64,000 bases of DNA from Pseudomonas sp. 31-12 (GTDB lineage: Bacteria; Pseudomonadota; Gammaproteobacteria; Pseudomonadales; Pseudomonadaceae). Below, in pieces: positions 27,190 through 35,555 of this stretch. The stretch covers positions 6,292,001 to 6,356,000 of the forward strand of contig NZ_CP029482.1 in the NCBI RefSeq assembly GCF_003151075.1. The letters are read 5' to 3'. The position numbers and the translations under genes are program-made. Each line of letters begins with the position of its first letter. Positions within the stretch are counted from its first letter, which is position 1. The notes under the pieces are model-generated. The model searched no databases and was not told the DNA's origin. It saw only the letters and a program-made list of their open reading frames with translations.

Positions 27190-29091
27190 GTGAGCCTATT
27201 AGAAGAAAACCAGTCCACCGACCTCGAGAAAATGGTCGGTCTCAGCCGCCGTGGTTTCATCAGCGCCGGCGCCCTCTGCGGTGCGGCCATGTTCCTCGGC
27301 GGCAACCTTCTGAGCCGCAGCGTGCTGGCCGCGAGTGTCAGTGCAGCCTCCAGCAAACTGTTGGGTTTTGACAGCATTCCCGCCACCACCAGCGACGCCA
27401 TTACCTTGCCGCCGGGTTACAAGTCCTCGGTGTTGATCAGTTGGGGCCAGCCTTTACAGAAAAACGGTCCGGCGTTCGACCCGAGTGGCAACGGCACCGC
27501 CGAGCAGCAGGAAGTCCAGTTCGGCGACAACAACGACGGCATGAGCCTGTTCGAGTTTCCGGGCGAGAAAGACCGGGCGCTGATGGCGATCAACAATGAA
27601 TACACCAACTACCGCTACCTCTACCCGCACGGCGGCATGCCGCAATCGGCGCAAGAGGTGCACAAGGCGCTTGCCTGCGAAGGCGTGTCGGTGATCGAAG
27701 TGCAGCGCAAGAACGGCCAATGGCAATTCGTCCAGGGCTCGCGCTACAACCGTCGTATCCACGGCAACGCGCCGATCAACCTGAGCGGTCCGGCCGCCGG
27801 TCATGCCTTGGTGAAAACCAGCGCCGACCCGCAGGGCAAGCATGTCCTCGGCACTTTCCAGAACTGCGCCAACGGCAAGACGCCGTGGGGCACCTATCTG
27901 ACCTGTGAAGAAAACTTCACCGATTGCTTCGGCAGCAGCAATGCCGAGCAGAAATTCGATCCCGCGCAAAAACGCTACGGTGTAGTGGCAACCAGTAAAG
28001 AGATCAACTGGCATCAACACGATGAGCGGTTCGACCTGGCGAAGAATCCGAACGAGCTCAACCGCCACGGCTGGGTCGTGGAAATCGACCCGTTCGATCC
28101 GCAATCGACGCCGGTCAAGCGCACCGCCCTGGGCCGCTTCAAACATGAAAACGCCGCCCTGGCTGAAACCAATGACGGTCACGCCGTGGTTTACATGGGC
28201 GACGATGAGCGCGGCGAGTTCATCTACAAATTCGTCAGCCGCGACAAGATCAACCACAAAAACCCCAAGGCCAACCGCGACCTGCTGGACCACGGCACGT
28301 TGTACGTGGCACGTTTCGATGCGGGCGACAGCAACGCCGATCACCCCAAAGGCCAGGGCGAGTGGATCGAACTGACCCACGGTAAAAACGGCATCGACGC
28401 CAGCAGTGGTTTTGCCGATCAGGCCGAAGTACTGATTCACGCGCGCCTCGCGGCCAGCGTGGTGAAAGCCACACGCATGGACCGTCCGGAATGGATCGTC
28501 GTCAGCCCGAAAGATGGCCAGGTTTACTGCACGCTGACCAACAACGCCAAACGCGGCGAAGACGGCCAGCCCGTGGGCGGACCGAACCCGCGCGAGAAGA
28601 ACATCTACGGGCAGATCCTGCGCTGGCGCACCGACCGCGACGACCACGGCTCGAAAAGTTTTGCCTGGGACCTGTTTGTGGTCGCCGGCAACCCGGGCGT
28701 CCACGCTGGCACGCCGAAGGGCGGTTCGTCGAACATCACGCCGCAGAACATGTTCAACAGCCCGGATGGCCTGGGCTTCGACAACGCCGGACGGTTGTGG
28801 ATTCTCACGGATGGCGATTCGAGCAATGCCGGGGATTTTGCCGGTATGGGTAACAACCAGATGCTGTGTGCCGACCCGGTGACCGGGGAGATTCGTCGGT
28901 TCATGGTGGGGCCGGTGGGTTGCGAGGTGACGGGGATCAGCTTTTCACCGGATCAGAAGACGCTGTTTGTCGGGATTCAGCATCCGGGGGAGAACGGGGG
29001 ATCGACGTTCCCTGAGCATCTGCCGAATGGCAAGCCGCGGTCATCGGTGATGGCTATCACGCGTGAAGATGGCGGGATCGTCGGCGCCTGA
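27190..29091 (+). CDS. Tat-exported PhoX/DUF839 family phosphatase-like protein
   Basis: 633 residues from a GTG at 27190 with GGGAG 6 bases upstream; the frame stays open 42 codons further back into modE but without a ribosome site. A twin-arginine signal (LSRRGFISAGALCGAAMFLG, about residues 19-38) predicts folded export to the periplasm. The body is a DUF839/PhoX beta-propeller: LISWGQPL, TCEENFTDCF, INWHQHDERFDL, RFKHENAAL and WILTDGDSS. PhoX enzymes are calcium/iron alkaline phosphatases, but many DUF839 members are untested. No Pho box was searched reliably. Confidence 0.83.
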   Translation: MSLLEENQSTDLEKMVGLSRRGFISAGALCGAAMFLGGNLLSRSVLAASVSAASSKLLGFDSIPATTSDAITLPPGYKSSVLISWGQPLQKNGPAFDPSGNGTAEQQEVQFGDNNDGMSLFEFPGEKDRALMAINNEYTNYRYLYPHGGMPQSAQEVHKALACEGVSVIEVQRKNGQWQFVQGSRYNRRIHGNAPINLSGPAAGHALVKTSADPQGKHVLGTFQNCANGKTPWGTYLTCEENFTDCFGSSNAEQKFDPAQKRYGVVATSKEINWHQHDERFDLAKNPNELNRHGWVVEIDPFDPQSTPVKRTALGRFKHENAALAETNDGHAVVYMGDDERGEFIYKFVSRDKINHKNPKANRDLLDHGTLYVARFDAGDSNADHPKGQGEWIELTHGKNGIDASSGFADQAEVLIHARLAASVVKATRMDRPEWIVVSPKDGQVYCTLTNNAKRGEDGQPVGGPNPREKNIYGQILRWRTDRDDHGSKSFAWDLFVVAGNPGVHAGTPKGGSSNITPQNMFNSPDGLGFDNAGRLWILTDGDSSNAGDFAGMGNNQMLCADPVTGEIRRFMVGPVGCEVTGISFSPDQKTLFVGIQHPGENGGSTFPEHLPNGKPRSSVMAITREDGGIVGA

Positions 29092-29100
29092 TAGGGACTC

Positions 29101-29178
29101 TTCGCGGGCAAGCCCGCTCCCACACTGGATCTGCGACACACCGCAAATCCCCTGTGGGAGCTAGCCTGCTAGCGATGG
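29101..29178. repeat. REP pair, family A (phoX-srkA gap)
   Basis: TTCGCGGGCAAGCCCGCTCC facing CCTGTGGGAGCTAGCCTGCT. The two arms belong to different subtypes (CGGGCAAGCCCG against CTAGCCTGCTAG). Confidence 0.9.
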
Positions 29179-29273
29179 CAACACCACTCATCTCAAGCCT
29201 TAACACTAAAGACGGCCCGTCTGCGCTACCATGCTTGGCCGGACGCGGCAGCCTGCTGCGCGCAGGAGTCAGC

Positions 29274-30248
29274 ATGGCCCACCCGTTTGCAACCCTCACC
29301 CCAGACCTCGTGCTCGATGCCGTCGAAAGCATCGGCTTTCTCAGCGACGCGCGCATTCTGGCGCTCAACAGCTACGAGAACCGCGTCTACCAAGTCGGCA
29401 TCGAAGACTCCGAGCCGCTGATCGCCAAATTTTACCGTCCGCAGCGCTGGACCAACGAAGCGATTCTCGAAGAGCACCAGTTCACCTTCGAACTCGCCGA
29501 ATGCGACGTGCCGGTGGTCGCGCCGATGATTCACAACGGCGCCAGCCTGCACGAACATGCCGGGTTCCGTTTCACCCTGTTCCCCCGCCGTGGCGGCCGT
29601 GCGCCGGAGCCGGGCAATCTCGATCAGCTGTATCGCCTGGGCCAACTGCTCGGCAGGCTGCACGCCGTCGGTGCGACCAAGCCGTTTGAACACCGTGAAG
29701 CGCTGGGTGTAAAGAACTTCGGTCACGATTCGCTGACCACATTGCTCGAAGGCAACTTCGTGCCCAAAAGCCTGCTGCCAGCCTACGAGTCCGTGGCCCG
29801 CGACCTGCTCAAGCGCGTGGAAGAGGTCTACAAGGCGACGCCACACCAGAACATCCGAATGCACGGCGATTGCCACCCCGGCAACATGATGTGTCGCGAC
29901 GAAATGTTCCACATCGTCGACCTCGACGACTGTCGCATGGGCCCGGCCGTTCAGGACATCTGGATGATGCTGGCCGGTGATCGCCAGGAATGTCTCGGTC
30001 AGTTGTCAGAATTAATGGACGGTTACAACGAATTCCACGACTTCGACCCGCGGGAACTGGCGCTGATCGAACCGTTGCGCGCCTTGCGCCTGATGCACTA
30101 CAGCGCTTGGCTCGCCCGCCGCTGGGACGACCCGGCGTTCCCCCATAGTTTTCCGTGGTTTGGAAGTGAGCGGTATTGGGGAGATCAGGTGTTGGCGTTG
30201 CGTGAGCAATTGGCTGCGCTGAACGAAGAACCGCTGAAACTCTTCTAA
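29274..30248 (+). CDS. srkA: Stress response kinase SrkA (YihE family)
   Basis: 324 residues from MAHPFATLTPDLVLDAVESI, close to the 328 of E. coli; GGAG is 5 bases before the ATG. A eukaryotic-like kinase fold of the APH/choline-kinase type: RVYQVG and IAKFYRP for ATP, catalytic HGDCHPGNMM and metal-binding DLDDCRMGP. YihE/SrkA phosphorylates Ser/Thr and protects cells under envelope or antimicrobial stress. REP pairs flank it on both sides. Confidence 0.9.
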   Translation: MAHPFATLTPDLVLDAVESIGFLSDARILALNSYENRVYQVGIEDSEPLIAKFYRPQRWTNEAILEEHQFTFELAECDVPVVAPMIHNGASLHEHAGFRFTLFPRRGGRAPEPGNLDQLYRLGQLLGRLHAVGATKPFEHREALGVKNFGHDSLTTLLEGNFVPKSLLPAYESVARDLLKRVEEVYKATPHQNIRMHGDCHPGNMMCRDEMFHIVDLDDCRMGPAVQDIWMMLAGDRQECLGQLSELMDGYNEFHDFDPRELALIEPLRALRLMHYSAWLARRWDDPAFPHSFPWFGSERYWGDQVLALREQLAALNEEPLKLF

Positions 30249-30263
30249 CAACTACAAATTCCC

Positions 30264-30355
30264 AGTGGGAGCGGGCTTGCTCGCGAAGACGGACTGGCAT
30301 TCACCGATGATGTCGCCTGTACTGACGCCTTCGCGAGCAAGCCCGCTCCCACATT
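30264..30355. repeat. REP pair, family A (srkA-rarD gap)
   Basis: CAGTGGGAGCGGGCTTGCTC and inverted GCGAGCAAGCCCGCTCCCAC around a 45-base spacer. Confidence 0.92.
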
Positions 30356-30424
30356 GGTCCGCGACCATTCCTGCAAATCTCCTTACAATCCCCTCTTTGT
30401 TAGCTGCCTAAGCAAGGATTCTGC

Positions 30425-31312
30425 ATGCAAGCTGCCAACCCGCGTCGCGGGTACATCCTGGGTCTGAGTGCCTACATCATTTGGGGCCTGTTCCCTATCT
30501 ACTTCAAAGCCATCGCCAACGTGCCCTCCGTGGAGATCATCATCCACCGCGTGCTGTGGTCAGCGCTGTTCGGTGCCTTGCTGCTGATGGTGTGGAAGCA
30601 TCCGGGCTGGTGGCGTGAGTTGCGTGACAACCCGAAACGACTGGCGATTCTGGCCCTGAGCGGCACGCTGATTGCGGCCAACTGGTTGACTTACGTCTGG
30701 TCGGTGAACAACGGGCGCATGCTCGAGGCCAGCCTCGGTTACTACATCAACCCCTTGGTCAACGTGCTGCTGGGGATGTTGATCCTCGGCGAACGGCTGC
30801 GGCGCATGCAGTGGATCGCCGTGGGACTGGCGGCGGTCGGCGTGGCGCAACAGGTGTGGCAGGTCGGCAGTCTGCCGTGGGTGTCGCTGGTGCTGGCGTT
30901 GACGTTCGGTTTCTACGGCCTGATCCGCAAGCAAGCACCGGTCAAAGCGCTGCCCGGTCTTGTTGTGGAAACCTGGATGCTGGTGCCGATTGCCATTGCC
31001 TGGCTGCTGTTCAATCAGACGGCCATGAGTGCTCAGCCCGAGTTCTGGACCACCTCCGAAGCCTGGTGGCTGGTGGCGGCTGGGCCGGTGACGTTGGTGC
31101 CGCTGGTGTGTTTCAACGCCGCCGCACGGCATTTGCCCTACACCACACTGGGATTTCTCCAGTACCTGGCGCCGACGCTGGTGCTGTTGCAAGCCGTGCT
31201 GCTGTTTGGCGAGCACTTGTCTTCCAGCACGCTGGTCGCGTTTATTTTTATCTGGGCCGGCTTGGCGATTTACAGCGTCGATGCGGTAATCAGTATGCGC
31301 CGCCGCAGCTGA
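30425..31312 (+). CDS. rarD: RarD-type EamA/DMT permease
   Basis: 295 residues with about ten hydrophobic helices, beginning RRGYILGLSAYIIWGLFPIY, the RarD signature; two EamA repeats. Inner-membrane transporter of unknown substrate; RarD is named from chloramphenicol sensitivity work. AAGGA lies 7 bases before the ATG. The stop codon lies within the left arm of a 12-bp inverted repeat. Confidence 0.88.
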   Translation: MQAANPRRGYILGLSAYIIWGLFPIYFKAIANVPSVEIIIHRVLWSALFGALLLMVWKHPGWWRELRDNPKRLAILALSGTLIAANWLTYVWSVNNGRMLEASLGYYINPLVNVLLGMLILGERLRRMQWIAVGLAAVGVAQQVWQVGSLPWVSLVLALTFGFYGLIRKQAPVKALPGLVVETWMLVPIAIAWLLFNQTAMSAQPEFWTTSEAWWLVAAGPVTLVPLVCFNAAARHLPYTTLGFLQYLAPTLVLLQAVLLFGEHLSSSTLVAFIFIWAGLAIYSVDAVISMRRRS

Positions 31313-31439
31313 TCAAAAAACACACAAACCTCTACAGGCCACGCCCTTCGTGGCCTGTATTGATCCTTCCCAAGGTTATCCACAGCGTGATCCCCGCCGT
31401 TTGTGCGCAACTTGTTGAAACTGCTGGTTTTTTGATCAG
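31309..31439. repeat. 12-bp inverted repeat enclosing a hairpin and a DnaA box
   Basis: CTGATCAAAAAA at 31309-31320 is repeated inverted as TTTTTTGATCAG at 31428-31439, 107 bases apart. Between them are an 11-bp hairpin (31333-31359) and a TTATCCACA box. The layout is small-element-like, but there is no target duplication that I can see. Confidence 0.6.
31333..31359 (+). terminator. Hairpin after rarD
   Basis: TACAGGCCACG-CCCTT-CGTGGCCTGTA, a perfect 11-bp stem 21 bases after rarD. Only TATTGATCC follows, so termination without a T run is uncertain. Confidence 0.55.
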
Positions 31440-31522
31440 ATCCTGAAGAAGCCCGGCCGGCGTGGGCTGGCGGGCTGTCTCTACAGGTTATCCACAGGCA
31501 GGTGCACGTATAACTTGGATAA
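31376..31522. other. Cluster of DnaA boxes
   Basis: Two perfect plus-strand DnaA boxes TTATCCACA, at 31376-31384 and 31488-31496, and one minus-strand near match TTATCCAAG at 31514-31522, all in 147 non-coding bases. Another perfect copy at 5591-5599 lies inside pqqB and is probably chance. Confidence 0.55.
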
Positions 31523-31527
31523 CCCTG

Positions 31528-32046
31528 TCAGGGTTCGCTGCGCAGCACCAACTCCACCATCAGATCGTCGGCCAAGGTTTCCAGCCGTGACTGCAATACA
31601 TCCAGAGATAAGGTGAGCGGCACCGCCAGAATCGCTTCGGCGTGAAACAGCGGCTCGCTGCTCATCGGCGCCGGACGCACTTCGGTCACCAGTCGCTCCA
31701 GGTTCACCCCTTGTTCACTCAGCAAGCGGGTAATGTCGCGGACAATCCCGGGGCGGTCATTACCCAACAATTCCATGGCAATAGGCTTCCAGGTGCAGGA
31801 TTGCTCGATGCCGCTTTCGGCGATCAGCACGCGAATACCGTGGGCGGACAACGCCTTCAGAGCATCGACCAGCTCATCGTAGGCTTCGGCCGGCACACCC
31901 ACCCGGAGAATCCCGGCAAACTGCCCGGCCATACGCGACATGCGGCTCTCCAGCCAGTTGCCGCCATGCTCGGCAATGCATTGGGCAATGCGCTCGACCT
32001 GCCCTGGCTTGTCCGGAGCGAAAACAGTGAGTACGAGGTGGTCCAT
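31528..32046 (-). CDS. gcvR: Glycine cleavage system regulator GcvR
   Basis: 172 residues made of two ACT domains (MDHLVLTVFAPDKPGQVERI; second from about residue 90, AMELLGNDRPGIVRDITRLL). GcvR binds glycine and modulates GcvA in enteric bacteria; here it lies near glcB. GAGGG is 6 bases before the ATG. The Pseudomonas partner regulator is not in the window, so the mechanism is inferred from the family. Confidence 0.82.
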   Translation of the reverse strand: MDHLVLTVFAPDKPGQVERIAQCIAEHGGNWLESRMSRMAGQFAGILRVGVPAEAYDELVDALKALSAHGIRVLIAESGIEQSCTWKPIAMELLGNDRPGIVRDITRLLSEQGVNLERLVTEVRPAPMSSEPLFHAEAILAVPLTLSLDVLQSRLETLADDLMVELVLRSEP

Positions 32047-32134
32047 GGCGCAGCCCTCTAGTCATGACTTTTGTTATAGAAAAGCAAGTATAGGCAAGGG
32101 CCGTTTCTGCGCTGGTCCTGCGCTGAATCGCCTG

Positions 32135-32206
32135 ACGCCTTCGCGAGCAAGCCCGCTCCCACAAGGATTGCGCAGGACCTGTGGGAGCGGGCTTGCTCGC
32201 GAAGGC
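32135..32206. repeat. REP pair, family A (gcvR-glcB gap)
   Basis: CTTCGCGAGCAAGCCCGCTC faces CCTGTGGGAGCGGGCTTGCT with only about 20 bases between the arms, the tightest pair here. Confidence 0.92.
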
Positions 32207-32604
32207 AAGCGCCGCCTATACCGCTAAAAAAAACAAATCGTGTACAACTTTATATATTTAACTGGAACAATCTAATACTTTTTTGAGAACATCCCCATCC
32301 CCGACGTGACCGCAATGCGTCATGGGGTCGCAGAACGACGTAATTAGTCTAATTTTCACAAGCGCAATTCATCATGTAGTATGCCGCAGCGCGCACTACA
32401 TAACGTTGGATCGATGTCTGCCACCGGCACAGTCGCAGCCCTGAAAGCCCTATCAGCAAGGCCTCAACGCCGTTGATCGGTTCCATCCCAGCCGCCCGAA
32501 ATGGCATGTACTGGTGGAAGGGGTTTGTGGTTTAAATAGCCAGAGGCTTCATTGTTAATTTGAAGAGCTGAAAAGCGAAATAGCTGAGCAGAGTGAGGCA
32601 AGCA
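32207..32604 (+). promoter_or_regulatory. Long AT-rich leader upstream of glcB
   Basis: About 400 bases without a gene. It is AT-rich after the REP. Two palindromes stand out: AATTAGTCTAATT at 32342-32354 and ATGTAGT-N14-ACTACAT at 32374-32401, the latter about 200 bases before glcB. TGTACA occurs at 32242-32247. These may be regulator sites or a 5'UTR hairpin; none could be assigned to a known protein. Confidence 0.4.
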
Positions 32605-34782
32605 ATGACTGAACACGTTCAAGTCGGTGGCCTGCAGGTCGCCAAAGTCCTGTTCGACTTCGTGAACAACGAAGCCATTCCCGGTACCGGCCTCACCGCC
32701 GATAAGTTCTGGGCCGGTGCCGACAAGGTCATTCATGACCTGGCGCCGAAGAACAAAGCCCTACTCGCCAAACGCGATGATTTCCAGGCTCGTATCGATG
32801 GCTGGCACCAATCCCGTGCCGGTCAATCACACGACGCTGTGGCCTATAAAGCCTTCTTGCAAGACATCGGTTATCTGCTGCCAGAAGCGGCTGATTTCCA
32901 GGCAACGACGCAAAACGTCGATGACGAAATCGCCCGCATGGCCGGTCCACAGCTCGTGGTGCCGGTAATGAATGCCCGTTTCGCGCTCAATGCCTCGAAC
33001 GCCCGCTGGGGTTCGTTGTACGACGCGCTCTACGGCACCGACGCCATCAGCGAAGCCGACGGCGCGGAAAAAGGCAAAGGCTACAACAAGGTTCGCGGCG
33101 ACAAGGTCATTGCCTTCGCCCGCGCCTTCCTCGACGAAGCCGCGCCCTTGGCGGCCGGCACTCACGTCGATTCCACCGGCTACAAGATCGTTGACGGCAA
33201 ACTGGTGGTCGCCCTCAAAGGCGGCAGCAACTCCGGCCTGCGTAACGACGCTCAGTTGATCGGCTTCCACGGCGATGCGGCTGCACCGACCGCGATCCTG
33301 CTGAAAAACAATGGCCTGCATTTCGAAATCCAGGTGGACGCCAGCACCCCGGTCGGCCAGACCGACGCTGCCGGCATCAAAGACATCCTGATGGAAGCCG
33401 CGTTGACCACTATCATGGACTGCGAAGACTCCGTCGCCGCTGTCGATGCCGATGACAAAGTGGTGATCTACCGCAACTGGCTCGGCCTGATGAAGGGCGA
33501 CCTGTCAGAAGAAGTCTCCAAGGGCGGTCAGACTTTTACCCGCACCATGAACGCCGATCGCACCTACACCGGTGTCGACGGTAAAGAATTGAGCCTGCAC
33601 GGTCGTTCGCTGTTGTTCGTGCGTAACGTCGGTCACCTGATGACCATCGATGCAATCCTCGACAAAGATGGCAACGAAGTGCCGGAAGGCATTCTTGACG
33701 GCCTGATCACCAGCCTGGCGGCGATCCACAGCCTAAATGGCAACAGCTCGCGCAAGAACAGCCGCACCGGTTCGGTCTACATTGTGAAACCGAAAATGCA
33801 CGGCCCGGAAGAAGCCGCGTTCACCAACGAGCTGTTCGGTCGCATCGAAGAAGTCCTCGGTCTGCCGCGCAACACGCTGAAAGTCGGGATCATGGACGAG
33901 GAGCGCCGGACCACGGTCAACCTCAAGGCCTGCATCAAGGCCGCCAGCGAGCGCGTAGTGTTCATCAACACTGGTTTCCTCGACCGCACCGGCGACGAAA
34001 TCCACACCTCCATGGAAGCCGGCCCGATGGTGCGCAAGGCCGACATGAAGGCCGAGAAGTGGATCGGCGCCTACGAGAACTGGAACGTCGATATCGGTTT
34101 GAGCACCGGCCTGCAAGGTCGCGCCCAGATCGGTAAAGGCATGTGGGCGATGCCCGACCTGATGGCGGCGATGCTCGAACAGAAAATCGCTCACCCGCTG
34201 GCCGGCGCCAACACCGCCTGGGTTCCATCGCCGACCGCCGCCGCGCTGCACGCGCTGCATTACCACAAGGTCGACGTGTTCGCCCGTCAGGCCGAACTGG
34301 CCAAACGTGCGCGCGCTTCGGTGGACGACATCCTGAGCATCCCGCTGGCCGTGAACCCGAGCTGGACCGCGGAACAGATCAAGAACGAACTGGACAACAA
34401 CGCCCAGGGCATTCTCGGTTACGTGGTGCGCTGGATCGATCAGGGCGTGGGTTGCTCGAAGGTGCCGGACATCAATGACATCGGCCTGATGGAAGACCGT
34501 GCGACGCTGCGTATTTCCAGCCAGCACATCGCCAACTGGTTGCGTCACGGCATCGTCACCGAAGAGCAAGTGATGGAAAGCCTCAAGCGCATGGCGCCAG
34601 TGGTTGACCGTCAGAACGCCAACGACGCGCTGTATCGCCCGCTGGCACCGAACTTCGACAGCAACATCGCCTTCCAGGCGGCGGTCGAACTGGTGGTTGA
34701 AGGCACCAAGCAGCCGAACGGCTACACCGAGCCGGTCCTGCACCGTCGCCGTCGCGAGTTCAAGGCTGCCAATGGCCTGTAA
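32605..34782 (+). CDS. glcB: Malate synthase G
   Basis: 725 residues from [20 protein letters not shown], the standard length of malate synthase G; GAGG is 6 bases before the ATG. Family motifs include [20 protein letters not shown], the acid loop MDEERRTT and [10 protein letters not shown]. It condenses glyoxylate with acetyl-CoA to malate in the glyoxylate and glycolate routes. Ends at a strong bidirectional terminator. Confidence 0.97.
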   Translation: MTEHVQVGGLQVAKVLFDFVNNEAIPGTGLTADKFWAGADKVIHDLAPKNKALLAKRDDFQARIDGWHQSRAGQSHDAVAYKAFLQDIGYLLPEAADFQATTQNVDDEIARMAGPQLVVPVMNARFALNASNARWGSLYDALYGTDAISEADGAEKGKGYNKVRGDKVIAFARAFLDEAAPLAAGTHVDSTGYKIVDGKLVVALKGGSNSGLRNDAQLIGFHGDAAAPTAILLKNNGLHFEIQVDASTPVGQTDAAGIKDILMEAALTTIMDCEDSVAAVDADDKVVIYRNWLGLMKGDLSEEVSKGGQTFTRTMNADRTYTGVDGKELSLHGRSLLFVRNVGHLMTIDAILDKDGNEVPEGILDGLITSLAAIHSLNGNSSRKNSRTGSVYIVKPKMHGPEEAAFTNELFGRIEEVLGLPRNTLKVGIMDEERRTTVNLKACIKAASERVVFINTGFLDRTGDEIHTSMEAGPMVRKADMKAEKWIGAYENWNVDIGLSTGLQGRAQIGKGMWAMPDLMAAMLEQKIAHPLAGANTAWVPSPTAAALHALHYHKVDVFARQAELAKRARASVDDILSIPLAVNPSWTAEQIKNELDNNAQGILGYVVRWIDQGVGCSKVPDINDIGLMEDRATLRISSQHIANWLRHGIVTEEQVMESLKRMAPVVDRQNANDALYRPLAPNFDSNIAFQAAVELVVEGTKQPNGYTEPVLHRRRREFKAANGL

Positions 34783-34803
34783 CTAAAGCGCTGACGCCGG
34801 ACA

Positions 34804-34837
34804 AAAAAGGCCCTGATCGAAAGATCAGGGCCTTTTT
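34804..34837. terminator. Bidirectional terminator between glcB and the receiver gene
   Basis: A perfect 15-bp stem with GAAA tetraloop, AAAAAGGCCCTGATC pairing with GATCAGGGCCTTTTT, has T runs on both strands. It ends both convergent genes. Confidence 0.95.
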
Positions 34838-34840
34838 GTT

Positions 34841-35302
34841 TCAAATCGGGGTTTGCTCATCCATTATTCCCAACTCATGTTTGACCAGCTCCAACAGCTT
34901 GCCGGTATCGACAGGTTTGAGCAGGAAGTCGACCACGCTTAAATGCATGGCGGCAATCGCGTCTTGCACGTCGGCGTCGCCGGAAACAATGATGATCGGC
35001 ATTGCCGCCCTTACCGACTCGCGAACTTCCCGGATCAGGTCCAGACCACCGATGTGCCCCATGCGCAGATCAGTAATCACCAGGCCAATCGAGGGTTTCT
35101 CGCTCAACATCTTGAGTGCGGTTTCGCCACTGGCAGCCGTCATGCAACGAATACCGTCCAACGCAAGAATCTCCGACAACAGTTCCCGCGCGTCTTTATC
35201 GTCATCGACGATCAGCACCCGCTGGGGTGGCAAGTCAGGTTCCAGCATGACGGCATTCAGCGCCTCGCGCTCGGCGTCACTCAAAATATCGTGGTCGGAC
35301 AT
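34841..35302 (-). CDS. Stand-alone response-regulator receiver protein
   Basis: 153 residues: a 25-residue N-terminal tail, then one receiver domain and no output domain. The acid pocket is D33-D35 (VLIVDDDKD), the phospho-acceptor is D78 (VITDLRMG) and the conserved Lys is K129 (FLLKPVD). CheY-like in layout, so it probably works by protein contact. No histidine kinase is in the window next to it. It is divergent from the cNMP/CBS/DUF294 gene and convergent with glcB. Confidence 0.85.
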   Translation of the reverse strand: MSDHDILSDAEREALNAVMLEPDLPPQRVLIVDDDKDARELLSEILALDGIRCMTAASGETALKMLSEKPSIGLVITDLRMGHIGGLDLIREVRESVRAAMPIIIVSGDADVQDAIAAMHLSVVDFLLKPVDTGKLLELVKHELGIMDEQTPI

Positions 35303-35555
35303 GGCTTTCTCTACGTTTTCAATTCAATCCCCTAGCACTTCCGTCAGACATCGCTAAGCAGACCTACAATGTGCACTTCGTCGGAAACTTTTCCTATAGC
35401 CAATGTAGGAGGTTTTTCCTGCATTTGCGTCAGACATTTCCTAACTTCCGACGCCTGCAACGCCCGACCTAGACTTACGTCCAATGGGCACCCTGCGCAT
35501 AGAGGCCGACCATGGCTGAGTCATCCGACAACAACAATTCAAAAAGACTGCGGTC
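35303..35555. promoter_or_regulatory. Divergent promoter region with direct and inverted repeats
   Basis: 253 bases between the receiver gene and the CBS gene. CGTCAGACAT occurs twice in direct order at 35342-35351 and 35428-35437, CCTACA at about 35363 is inverted as TGTAGG at about 35404, and TTCCTA recurs. Such spacing suggests a response-regulator activator binding upstream of the CBS gene; the regulator is unknown. Confidence 0.4.
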
